Assembly (NCBI GenBank): GCA_004431415.1
Contig: QPMI01000612.1
Coordinates: forward strand, 93,917-157,916
Direction: 5' to 3'
DNA from: Cyanophora paradoxa
Lineage: Eukaryota; Glaucocystophyceae; Cyanophorales; Cyanophoraceae
DNA: 64,000 bases
Shown here: positions 1 to 9,578 of the stretch, piece after piece
Numbering within the stretch: position 1 is the first letter of the stretch
Layout of the letters: each line of letters begins with the position of its first letter
Position numbers and translations under genes: made by a program
The notes under the pieces: generated by a model
Seen by the model: the letters and a program-made list of their open reading frames with translations, nothing else
Told to the model about the DNA's origin: nothing
Databases searched by the model: none

Positions 1-454
1 TGGGATACGAGTTCGTCCGGCAAGCGCTCGAGGCGTGTACCCCCTCTCCGGCATCGCGGGTCCCGTACCCCGCCGCCTCACCCAACCCCCACTACAGGAC
101 CACCCCGCCTTCCCTGACGTTGGGAGCGTTCCCACGGTGGGAGCGCCGCTTCGCCCTTCCCGCGAGCAACGGCTCACGGGGCGGGCGGGCGGTGGCGGCG
201 GCAGCTGATCATCCACGGGCGGCAAGACGAGGTGGTGCCGATCGAATCGAGCCGCCAGTACGCCGCAGCGCGGCCAGCCACCGTCCGCCTTCTCGAGGCG
301 CGCGCCGCCCCTCCCGCTCCCTTCCCGGCGCCCCGCGGCCGCTGATCATGGGCCCTTGCAGGTGGACGACGAGCACGGGATGGTGCGGCCCGAGACGATG
401 GAGCTCCTCACGCGCGAGATCGCCGCGTTCTTCGCGCTCCCCGCCGCCCCCTAG
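1..454 (+). CDS. alpha/beta-hydrolase, C-terminal part (5' end outside window)
   Basis: This is the 3' end of a spliced gene. The exon at 205-297 encodes LIIHGRQDEVVPIESSR, the segment of alpha/beta-hydrolases that carries the acidic member of the catalytic triad (GRQDEVVP). The exon at 362-454 encodes VDDEHGM, which supplies the catalytic His, and ends at TAG 452-454. The two join in frame across a 64-nt intron (298-361) that starts with GC and has a CTGAT branch-like site before its AG. The exon upstream of 205 probably ends near 160 (reading RRFALP, which leads well into LIIHG), followed by another GC-AG intron. Sequence before about 120 cannot be assigned to exons reliably. The pattern resembles YqiA/YcfP-type small esterases, but the nucleophile region is outside the window, so the substrate is unknown. 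Confidence 0.6.
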
Positions 455-1381
455 CCCCGCCCCCGGCCGCTCCGAGGCCCGCTTCCGAGTTCGCTAGCTG
501 AAATCGACATTGCTAAATTCGACAATTGAAAGCTATATATTGCTACCACAAATCACGCTCATGATCACGGTCAGACGATCTCCGGTCCCTACGTACATAC
601 CGTAGTACGTATACCGTAGTATTGTAACATGAACAAGGACTGAAAGAAATGCCGGATGCACTACTACTGCAAGTAACTTAGTACAGTAACGAGTTCAACG
701 ATTTGCATTAGCACATCCATACAACAATGAAGTCGTAACGTCGACCATACCCTCACTGAAAACAGTATCCAGGAAGAGAATATGAGGACTCTCGCGTGCT
801 GTGCCTAAACACTACTACTGCATTTCTACTTTTCCTGTGACGTCTACTTTGCTGCATTTCTAAGTCCTACGGAAGCCTAATTATATTTCCGAAGATCCTA
901 ATCCCTGCTGGCAATGCCCTATAGCTACTCCATCCTCGTAGCATGCCGCAAATAGATAAAGAAAAGGTGTGAAAGAGAAAGGTTGCTGGCCAGCCCCTGT
1001 ATAGTGGGCTACTGGCTCCCGCTCCACTGTTTGCGTCCTCCTCGTGTTGTTGTCCCCGCCGTGCCCCCCAAGCCCCCCCCAGAAAGCACCCCCTCTCAAC
1101 GTTTAACGTGGTCTGGTCCTTGCTGTCCCCACGCCCCATGCATACTCTTAGTACAGTAACGAGAGTCACTGAGTGTACATGTACTTCGCTGTGATCCGAT
1201 GATCTGCCCTAATCGATTTCGGACTGTCCGAAGTTTTCGTTCTGCGCGTCGGAACAGAGGCAGAAAACTTTTTCTGCTCTCCGTTCCGTCCGCCAGAACG
1301 GACCCCCCCTTCCACCTGTGCATGTTCAAAAATCAATCATTGAATGCAACGTTAACAAGCACTGATGGTCATGACCATGAG
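455..1381. other. intergenic, AT-richer spacer
   Basis: The first 700 bases are clearly richer in A+T than the surrounding genes and have stops in all frames. A short direct repeat, TTAGTACAGTAACGAG, occurs near 678 and near 1148. I see no convincing gene, RNA or mobile-element signature. Confidence 0.5.
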
Positions 1382-1951
1382 CTAGCAGCTGCAGCCGTGG
1401 CTCAAGAAGCGCGCCTCTTCCGCCTCCTTCGCGTTGCGGAAGCGCCGAATGCCCTCCCGGAAGGGCTCGTGGGGGTTGAAATCGACCCGGAGGGCGTCGC
1501 AAGTCGCCGCATGGTGGCACGAACCACCGCGCGTGACGTAGCGGCCCTTGTAGTCCCTCGAGTACGGCTCTTTGACGCGGGGGGTGCCCTTGTGAACGGG
1601 CAACTTGATGTCCGACGCCTCTCCGGCTTTGCAGCCGAGGCATGCTTCGAAATCGGCGCGGCGCGCGTCCCGCAGGCTGGCGAAGCGCCACAGGCCCTCC
1701 CGCAGCGGCCGGTCTACGTCGCCGTTGACGTGCAGGGCGTAGCAGCCCGCGCGGTGGTACTTCTCCCCAATGTCGCCGGTCACGTACCGCCCCACCACGT
1801 CGTCTGGTACGGTCGTAATATTGACGACAGGCTCCCCCCCGTGCTCCTGCGCCCGGGACGCTTTTATGTTCAACGGTTGGCAAAATTCGAAAGCGGCCAA
1901 TGCGCCGACTAGATTGAGACCTATAGCTGGGGTAGTGCCAATTGAAATCAT
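1382..1951 (-). CDS. small protein with two tandem Cys/His (Ada-type-like) modules
   Basis: A 189-codon frame runs from ATG at 1951 to the stop at 1382-1384. The first ~30 residues are hydrophobic (IGLNLVGALAAFEF), which could be a signal or anchor. Two homologous ~50-residue modules follow, at about 55-105 and 137-189. Both share the pattern GRYVT...H-x3-C-x-AL...P-x-REG-x2-RF...A-x2-A-x-F...C-x(1-2)-C. A His followed by Cys and a late Cys pair after a Phe/Ala helix resembles the metal-binding module of Ada-type proteins and similar small Cys/His knots (inference from pattern only). Codons 1-67 and the upstream region lie inside an 884-bp direct repeat, and the second copy is fused to a Ulp1-like protease ORF. 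Because module 1 is complete here and cut short in the other copy, this looks like the parental gene. A splice-like pair, CTGACATCAG and CCAG|GTGCG, just upstream of the ATG means an upstream exon is possible. Confidence 0.5.
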   Translation of the reverse strand: MISIGTTPAIGLNLVGALAAFEFCQPLNIKASRAQEHGGEPVVNITTVPDDVVGRYVTGDIGEKYHRAGCYALHVNGDVDRPLREGLWRFASLRDARRADFEACLGCKAGEASDIKLPVHKGTPRVKEPYSRDYKGRYVTRGGSCHHAATCDALRVDFNPHEPFREGIRRFRNAKEAEEARFLSHGCSC

Positions 1952-2634
1952 CTAATCGTAACGCACCTGGATAATGCAGTTTCTGATGTCAGCGGCGCTA
2001 AGCGGGCTTCCTGTACACAGAAAGCATTAATAAAGGATGCGGAACGGCAGCTGCCACACGACTTCGGGGAACGCACGAGGAGGCGTGCTCGCAGCCTGAG
2101 TTGGCGGCGCCGGCAGGCTCGGAGGGAGAGCGATGGATATGTTCGGGACCAGCTGCGGCTTCGCATTTGACGGCTCCGGCTGCAGCTGCGCATAACACGC
2201 GCACGGAGGCGACCTCGGGACCTCGAGATCTTCGCCGGGCTCGCGCTTCACTGTATGCGCAGCTGAGCGTGCTCGAGCTCGAGCTCCCAGCTCGACTTCG
2301 TCGGGCTCGCGCTTTACGTTTACCGCAGCTGCAGCTGCAGCTGCGCGCGGCGCGTTCAAGGACCCGAGATTTAATATTCCGGCCGCTGGAGCACGCACGT
2401 GCAGGCGGCAGATGCAGGTCCGCGGTCGGTCGCGATGCATATGTAAACGTCGTCTCGAGCTCGAGCTCGACGACTGCTTCTGCAGCTGCAGCTGCAGGCG
2501 GCGCCGGCTGCAGAGGCGCTTCATCGACGACGCGCTCGAGTTTTACTACTGCTTCCAGGCGCGGGCCAAGGTTGCGGCAAACACGTCGCTGCACGCGGGT
2601 TAGGCGCGCGCCTTAAGCTTAAAGCTTTTTTAAG
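1751..2634. repeat. 884-bp direct repeat, copy 1
   Basis: This segment recurs at 5392-6275 with a constant offset of 3641, and I found no difference at any position I compared. Copy 1 starts inside the coding region of the Cys/His gene and runs through its upstream region. Internally it is dominated by alternating CAGCTG and CTCGAG/GAGCTC motifs that keep several frames open on both strands. One minus-strand frame (2027-2524, 165 codons) contains VKREPDE and VKREPGED, two copies of a consensus-like SUMO acceptor motif. Whether it is translated is unknown. No TG...CA ends or flanking target duplication are evident, so an LTR interpretation is weak. Confidence 0.85.
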
Positions 2635-3712
2635 TTTTTTTTTTTTTTCAGTAATCCCTAGTGTATTAGGGGACTGGTGCCCCAAGTTGACAAACAGCTA
2701 ATGCTATCTGCCTACCCTAGGCCTAAGCCTACAAACACACGACAAGTCTAGCTTACCTCCCCCCTATTGGGTCTCCAGCTAGACTAACCCCGAGGGAATC
2801 TCCCTACTGCGAGCCCTACCCCCTAAGGCCACTCTTGCGGCCCTCGGTGGGGCCTCCCCCAGCGGCCGCGCGAGCGCGGCCATTGGGGGGGTGGGGTTGG
2901 GGGTGGGGAGCTGGGGCCGGAGAGTTTATTGGGGCAGGGCCCCGGAGGATTTATTGCGCACCGCCTCTGCGGTGCGAGCGCCGCCGGGCGCGGGGCCCCC
3001 GGGGGAGGGGTTGGGGCCCCCCATCCGGCGGCGGGTCCCGCCCTGCAGGCTGCCAGCGGCGTGGCAGCCTGCACCTGCGCGGGCGGGACCGGACCTGGCG
3101 CGGGCAGGCAGGCCACGCCCGAGGGGCCTGCTCTCCTCCAGGAGTGGGCCTCTCAAGCGCGAGCGTGGCGTCAGCCCGGCGCGCGCGGGCAGGGAGTGCA
3201 CACTTTGGGCTCAGGGTCTGTAGCCCAGCGGGGAGAGGCCGAAGATGAGGAGGGACTGGATGAGGTCGCCGCGGTGGAGCAGGGGGTGGTACCTTGGGGG
3301 CAGAGAAGGGGTACGGGGCTCGGTGGAGGCGGCGGTGACGGCCCAGGGGGTGTAGGCAGAGGGGACATCGGTCTGGGGCGGGAGTGCCTCGGGGTGGAGC
3401 TGGCGCGCGCGGGCGGAAAACTCGAATGGGGGCGGTGGTGCGGGGACCGAGGGCGGTGCCGGCGGTGGTGGGGGGGCCCGGCGGCGGGGGGCGCGGGGCT
3501 GGCGGGGCGGGGGCCGGTCTTGCGGTTCGACGGGTGACGGCGGTGTGGGGGGGTCAGAGAGGCTCGCCGAGGCGGGGGAGTCCGGGGGGGGGCGGTCCTG
3601 TGGATCAGGGGCTGGGACAGCCGGACCTGCACGTCGGGCTCCGCGGTCTCCACGTGCAAGAAGATTGTTGCGGGCGGAGGTGAAGCCGGCCGAGTCACGG
3701 AGGGCGGCCAGC
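2635..3712. other. spacer between direct repeat and Ulp1-like ORF
   Basis: It starts with a T-run followed by about 180 bases of mixed composition with many stops, then becomes strongly G-rich on the plus strand (proline-rich when read on minus). The open minus-strand frames here look like compositional artefacts or an extension of the proline-rich tail of the adjacent protease ORF. I see no independent gene. Confidence 0.4.
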
Positions 3713-5592
3713 TCACGCTCGCGGCGCGTGAGGCGGCGGGGTAGCGGGGCTGGGCTGCGGGGAGGGGAGGAGGCTGGGGGTGTGGGGGGAGGGGCTGGGG
3801 GGAAGGGGGGGGAGACGGGCCGGGGACGGTGGAGGGCCGGTCGGGCGGGCGAGGGGAGGGGGCCGGGGTGGCGGAGGGTCCGCTGGGGCGGGGGCGGCGG
3901 GGAGTCCGGAGGGGGAGGGGGCAGTTGCGAGTCGGGCCGGGGGAACGGGGGAGAGACCGACCGCGGACCGGAAGTAGGATTGGAGGGGGCGCATCGCCAC
4001 GGTCGTCCCTCTGCCGCGACCTTTGCCGCGGCCCTTGCCGGGTCGAGCTGTGCCGGCACCTAGTCGGGAGGAAGGGCCTGTCGCCTCCGGTCGGCCTGTC
4101 GGAGGTGGGCGAGGCGAGGCGGGGGGCGGGGCGGGGCGTGGGGGGCGGGGGGTCCGGGGCTCGCGGCGGCGGGGTGGAGCCGGAGCCGGAGGGGGCTGGG
4201 GCGGACCTCTGGGGCCGGGTCCGGGTGCTGGGGGCCGTTGGCTTGTGGCTAGGATTCGGGTGAGGATGAGGCTGTGCCAGTGGGCGCAGCACCGGCTGCT
4301 GCCATCGAAGGGCGAGTTGGGGTCCGTGAGCGCGTCTTCTTGGCCCCGGACCAGGGCGTCTGCCAGGGCACAGACAATTACACCGCAGCTGAAGCGGTCC
4401 CGTTGTTCGGGGATGGGGTACCTGGTGGCCGATGCAAGCGGCCAGGCGGTGGGGTCGTCTGAGGGAAGGTTGCGTTCCCGGCGCTCGAGCTGGAGCCAGC
4501 GGAGAATCGGGGCCAGCTTCTCTCGAGCCGACTCTGCGTTTGGCAGGTTGTAGGCATCATAGAGTTCGGCTCGACGGTCACGTACGTGGATCGCAGCGAA
4601 GGTCCAGTGGCCCGGTGAGTGGATCGGGAAGAGCAGAACATCGAAGTCGAACGGGCTGACCCCGCGGGCTACCAGCTTGTTGTGAAGGCGCTGGGGCCTC
4701 GGCCTGGCGCGGAGAGGTTAGGGTACTCAAGCGAGTCAAAGATTAGTGGACGGCGGGCCAGGGCAGGGAGTTGGGCGAGGAGGGCGAGGTAGAAGACAAC
4801 GGTCTCGTCGTCTAACCAGGTCTCACCATTGAGCCGACTGAGAGATCTCCTCGTGACGTTGATGCTGCCCGAGGTACCGAGCAGCGGCGAGGAGATCTGT
4901 CGGAGTACTTCCTGCGCAGGCTTTAGCGGGCCGGGTCGGGTCTGTGCCCACGCTAGGCGGACCTCTTCGGACGGCGGCAGGGGGGGCCACGGGCTGGGCT
5001 GCGGGCGGGTCGGGGCCGCGGGCAAGGGTGAGTGCCGGGGCTCCGGCGGGTGAGGCGCTGGGGGGCTCAGGGGGGGTGGAGGGTTAAGCTGGGGGGCTGA
5101 GCTCACGGGAGGGGCGTCCGATCGCGAGGTTGCTTTGGGGTTCGTGGGCGGGCTGTGCGGGCTGTCTGCGGCGACATTCATCAGGTCATGGGCGTCGGGC
5201 GGGGAGGGCGGGCAAGCTGGACGGTCTGTGCTCGACCGGCCTACTGCTGAGTGCGCATCGCGCGCTGGCGCTGCCGTCGGCTGGAGACGGGCGCGTTCCG
5301 GTACGCTTGGGGGTACCGGAATACTACTGACCGGCACTACGGGTGCGGGCTGCGGGTTCGGGTCCGGCTGGGGGCGTGTCTCCCGGGCGCGGCGGTGGTA
5401 CTTCTCCCCAATGTCGCCGGTCACGTACCGCCCCACCACGTCGTCTGGTACGGTCGTAATATTGACGACAGGCTCCCCCCCGTGCTCCTGCGCCCGGGAC
5501 GCTTTTATGTTCAACGGTTGGCAAAATTCGAAAGCGGCCAATGCGCCGACTAGATTGAGACCTATAGCTGGGGTAGTGCCAATTGAAATCAT
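3713..5592 (-). CDS. Ulp1/SENP-type (C48) SUMO protease-like ORF, chimeric and frameshifted
   Basis: Residues 1-67 are identical to the start of the Cys/His protein at 1382-1951, because they lie in the second copy of the 884-bp repeat. About 180 Pro/Ser-rich residues follow, then a Ulp1 core. WLDDETVVFYLALL corresponds to the family's WLNDE..I.FY..L entry motif. That frame stops at 4669, but the next frame continues the domain from about 4695: FPIHSPGHWTFAAIHV (catalytic His), LYDAYN (Asp) and IPEQRDRFSCGVIVCALAD (oxyanion Gln and nucleophile Cys, near 4350-4400). That frame stays open to the stop at 3713, giving a tail rich in Pro with a Gly/Arg/Lys repeat and MRPLQSYF. All catalytic residues are present. 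A one-base shift, a missed intron or a sequence error lies between about 4740 and 4690. Ulp1 domains occur in host SUMO proteases and are also carried by several eukaryotic DNA transposons. No transposase is visible here. Confidence 0.65.
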
Positions 5593-6275
5593 CTAATCGT
5601 AACGCACCTGGATAATGCAGTTTCTGATGTCAGCGGCGCTAAGCGGGCTTCCTGTACACAGAAAGCATTAATAAAGGATGCGGAACGGCAGCTGCCACAC
5701 GACTTCGGGGAACGCACGAGGAGGCGTGCTCGCAGCCTGAGTTGGCGGCGCCGGCAGGCTCGGAGGGAGAGCGATGGATATGTTCGGGACCAGCTGCGGC
5801 TTCGCATTTGACGGCTCCGGCTGCAGCTGCGCATAACACGCGCACGGAGGCGACCTCGGGACCTCGAGATCTTCGCCGGGCTCGCGCTTCACTGTATGCG
5901 CAGCTGAGCGTGCTCGAGCTCGAGCTCCCAGCTCGACTTCGTCGGGCTCGCGCTTTACGTTTACCGCAGCTGCAGCTGCAGCTGCGCGCGGCGCGTTCAA
6001 GGACCCGAGATTTAATATTCCGGCCGCTGGAGCACGCACGTGCAGGCGGCAGATGCAGGTCCGCGGTCGGTCGCGATGCATATGTAAACGTCGTCTCGAG
6101 CTCGAGCTCGACGACTGCTTCTGCAGCTGCAGCTGCAGGCGGCGCCGGCTGCAGAGGCGCTTCATCGACGACGCGCTCGAGTTTTACTACTGCTTCCAGG
6201 CGCGGGCCAAGGTTGCGGCAAACACGTCGCTGCACGCGGGTTAGGCGCGCGCCTTAAGCTTAAAGCTTTTTTAAG
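5392..6275. repeat. 884-bp direct repeat, copy 2
   Basis: Matches 1751-2634. Its left boundary coincides with the point where the Cys/His gene sequence switches to the Pro-rich part of the Ulp1-like ORF (just after YHR). Its right boundary is in a short T-run followed by AAG. The bases flanking the two copies share only the GC-rich microhomology around GCGGTGG. The arrangement fits a recent tandem-type duplication or ectopic repair event. Confidence 0.85.
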
Positions 6276-7227
6276 CTTGCAATTAACGAGAGCGTCCGCG
6301 GCGGCGCACGCTTGAAGGTTGCTCAATCGGGCACTTTTCCTGTTCAAGGCCCCGCTTCTTCCTCGCCGCCGCGCGCGTGAGCGGAGGATCGACATTCTGA
6401 ACCGCGGCCGGCGCCGATTTCTGCGCGAAACAGCGCTTGCGCGCGCCTCGAGCATCACGAGCGGGGCTTCGAGGCACTGACCGGAGATGCACTGCTCGAC
6501 CCTCGTTCGTCGTTTTCCTGCTTCATGGTTCGCTGACTGTACGAGGGTCAGCTCGCACTTGAGCTTGGGGGAGGAGCGCCCCGGCGCCTCGCAATTTTTT
6601 TAATCTAAGATTTTTCTAAATAAAAATGCTAAAATACTTGTTAAGAAAATCATTACAAGTTGTGAAGGTAAAGGAATTAACCCGATACCGTGACTTGTAT
6701 CCTCGTTGTGTACTACGAGTGGGCACGCCCACCGTAGATCTTTAAAAAAAAAAAAAGGAATTAACGAATACATTATTAAATATGATTTCCAATGCTCCCA
6801 AGATTTTGAACAAGATCCGTGCTCCTGCGGAGCACTAAGTACGGCGAAGCCTCGCGGACGCCCTCGCGGCTGTCACAGTAGGCCTATAGGGCACTGGCCA
6901 GCGGCCTGGCCGATCGCGAACAGCTTTCTGGTTGGAAGCTGGCCGGCTGACGGCCAGTCCAGCTACCGCTGGCCGGCTAGAGGAATATAACTAGAGGAAT
7001 ATTAATGTACTGAGGAAATAAAGGGAGGCCGGAGCAGGTTGAGATTAGAGGAGATGAATTATATATAATATTGTTGAGAGGGAGGCCCGGGAGGGGCAAG
7101 GTTCTCGCGGCCAGGCGCATGCACAGAGCTTGCGAATCGCTTAAACAGAATCTTGAATGCATATAGCTATAGCATCGATGTGCGGGGCTGCGGAGCTCGA
7201 GGCGAGGGCGCGCGGAAAGATGTGCAG
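6276..7227. other. spacer, no gene recognised
   Basis: Mixed composition with an AT-rich part at about 6590-6790, including a run of A near 6743. A cluster of GGCCGGCT/CTGGCC words lies at 6890-6985. The open frames are short and unlike known proteins. Confidence 0.4.
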
Positions 7228-9578
7228 GTCCATGCAGGATCGAATTTTCGGGGTCGGCTGGGTCCTCGCGGCCCGTCGCATACGCAAAGCGTGCGGAAGA
7301 CTTTGCCTACATCTTAAATGCTTATGCTATCGTTCCGCGCATGCGCCGCGGCGTGGGCGCGCGGAAAGATGTCAGGGCGCGTGCAGGATCGAATTTTGGC
7401 CGTCGGGTACCTTCCTGCGCTGTTCCGGCTCCGAAAAGCGGATTTCGGGGGTGCGCAGGCCCTGCTATGTCCATGCGCGCCAGTACGCATCGATTGCGCG
7501 CGTCGCGGACCGGGCGGGACCGGCTAGCGCTGGATCAAATTTTCGGCCGACTCTTCGCACTGGAGCGTCGACGGCGCTTGAAATCGAGCTTGCGGCGATG
7601 CGCTCGCCCTCGCGCGGCATTCTGTATCGTTCTGGGGCGTCCCTGGCGCGATTTCGTCGCGGGACCGGCGGGACCGGGTCCCACCTTCTGACTCGGACTG
7701 CATTTGTCGGAGGTTAAGTACCGGAATTGATCCAGAGGGAAATTCGATTTTCGCGCGACGCCCACGGGCGAGCGGTCGTCTTAGGGGAGCCACGACGCTA
7801 AAAATGGATCTAGAGAGGTCTGTGGGGGTTAGGGTAGCTGAGTCATTAGCGGCAATCGCGTCCGTGTCGAGGCAGAATTAATAATTCGTCCTCGAGGGAG
7901 TGCGACGCGGAAATTATTTAGCAGGGGGGATCTTGAGTGGAAAAAAAGGTTAAAAAAGGAATTTATCAGGTCCATGCAGGATCGAATTTTCGGGGTCGGC
8001 TGGGTCCTCGCGGCCCGTCGCATACGCAAAGCGTGCGGAAGACTTTGCCTACATCTTAAATGCTTATGCTATCGTTCCGCGCATGCGCCGCGGCGTTCTG
8101 GGGCGAAGTTCTGGGGCGTCCCTGGCGCGATTTCGTCGCGGGACCGGGCGGGACCGGGTCCCACCTTCGGACTCGGACTGCATTTGTCGGAGGTTAAGTA
8201 CCGGAATTGATCCAGAGGGAAATTCGATTTTCGCGGGATGCCTACGGGGGAGCGGTCGTCTTAGGGGAGCCAGGACGCTAAAAATGGATCTAGAGGGGTC
8301 TGTGGGGGTTCGGGCAGCTGTGTAATGTCCATCAATCGCGTCCGTGTCGAGGCAGAATTAATAATTCTGCCTCGAGGGAGTGCGATACGGAAATTATTTA
8401 GTAGGGGAGATCTCGAGTTGAAAAAAAGGTTAAAAAAGGAATTTCGCTCGGCGGTTTTTGGGTTGTGGGCGCGCGGAAAGATGTCAGGGCGCGTGCAGGA
8501 TCGAATTTTGGCCGTCGGGTACCTTCCTGCGCTGTTCCGGCTCCGAAAAGCGGATTTCGGGGGTGCGCAGGCCCTGCTATGTCCATGCGCGCCAGTACGC
8601 ATCGATTGCGCGCGTCGCGGGACCGGGCGGGACCGGCTAGCGCTGGATCAAATTTTCGGCCGACTCTTCGCACTGGAGCGTCGACGGCGCTTGAAATCGA
8701 GCTTGCGGCGATGCGCTCGCCCTCGCGCGGCATTCTGTATCGTTCTGGGGCGTCCCTGGCGCGATTTCGTCGCGGGACCGGGCGGGACCGGGTCCCACCT
8801 TCTGACTCGGACTGCATTTGTCGGAGGTTAAGTACCGGAATTGATCCAGAGGGAAATTCGATTTTCGCGCGACGCCCACGGGCGAGCGGTCGTCTTAGGG
8901 GAGCCACGACGCTAAAAATGGATCTAGAGAGGTCTGTGGGGGTTAGGGTAGCTGAGTCATTAGCGGCAATCGCGTCCGTGTCGAGGCAGAATTAATAATT
9001 CGTCCTCGAGGGAGTGCGACGCGGAAATTATTTAGCAGGGGGGATCTTGAGTGGAAAAAAAGGTTAAAAAAGGAATTTATCAGGTCCATGCAGGATCGAA
9101 TTTTCGGGGTCGGCTGGGTCCTCGCGGCCCGTCGCATACGCAAAGCGTGCGGAAGACTTTGCCTACATCTTAAATGCTTATGCTATCGTTCCGCGCATGC
9201 GCCGCGGCGTTCTGGGGCGAAGTTCTGGGGCGTCCCTGGCGCGATTTCGTCGCGGGACCGGGCGGGACCGGGTCCCACCTTCGGACTCGGACTGCATTTG
9301 TCGGAGGTTAAGTACCGGAATTGATCCAGAGGGAAATTCGATTTTCGCGGGATGCCTACGGGGGAGCGGTCGTCTTAGGGGAGCCAGGACGCTAAAAATG
9401 GATCTAGAGGGGTCTGTGGGGGTTCGGGCAGCTGTGTAATGTCCATCAATCGCGTCCGTGTCGAGGCAGAATTAATAATTCTGCCTCGAGGGAGTGCGAT
9501 ACGGAAATTATTTAGTAGGGGAGATCTCGAGTTGAAAAAAAGGTTAAAAAAGGAATTTCGCTCGGCGGTTTTTGGGTT
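7228..9578. repeat. higher-order tandem array, ~1.11-kb units
   Basis: Two nearly identical units lie head to tail, 7353-8464 and 8465-9578. They are preceded by a partial unit (7228-7352) that matches 7969-8095. Each unit holds two related ~330-bp blocks running from CTGGGGCGTCCCTGG to AAAAAAAGGTTAAAAAAGG. The second block of each unit contains a 29-bp palindrome with 14-bp arms (TCGAGGCAGAATTA) and one central A, at 8347-8375 and 9461-9489. The first block has the same site with the symmetry broken. The two units differ by only a few bases, including two single-G length changes near 7508 and 7665. Nothing protein-like is conserved, so this looks like satellite or element-terminal DNA. Confidence 0.85.

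Noticed and set aside
2635-4292. Long open minus-strand frames (several hundred codons, Pro-rich)
   Set aside because: The plus strand is extremely G-rich, which opens several overlapping frames by composition. Only the frame continuous with the Ulp1 catalytic residues was kept.
1751-6275. LTR retrotransposon with 884-bp LTRs
   Set aside because: No TG...CA ends, no target-site duplication, no primer-binding or polypurine site seen, no gag or pol motifs, and the left repeat starts inside an intact host-like gene.
7228-9578. Protein-coding ORFs in the tandem array (up to ~185 codons)
   Set aside because: They begin and end inside repeats, occur on both strands, and change frame between blocks that are otherwise conserved.
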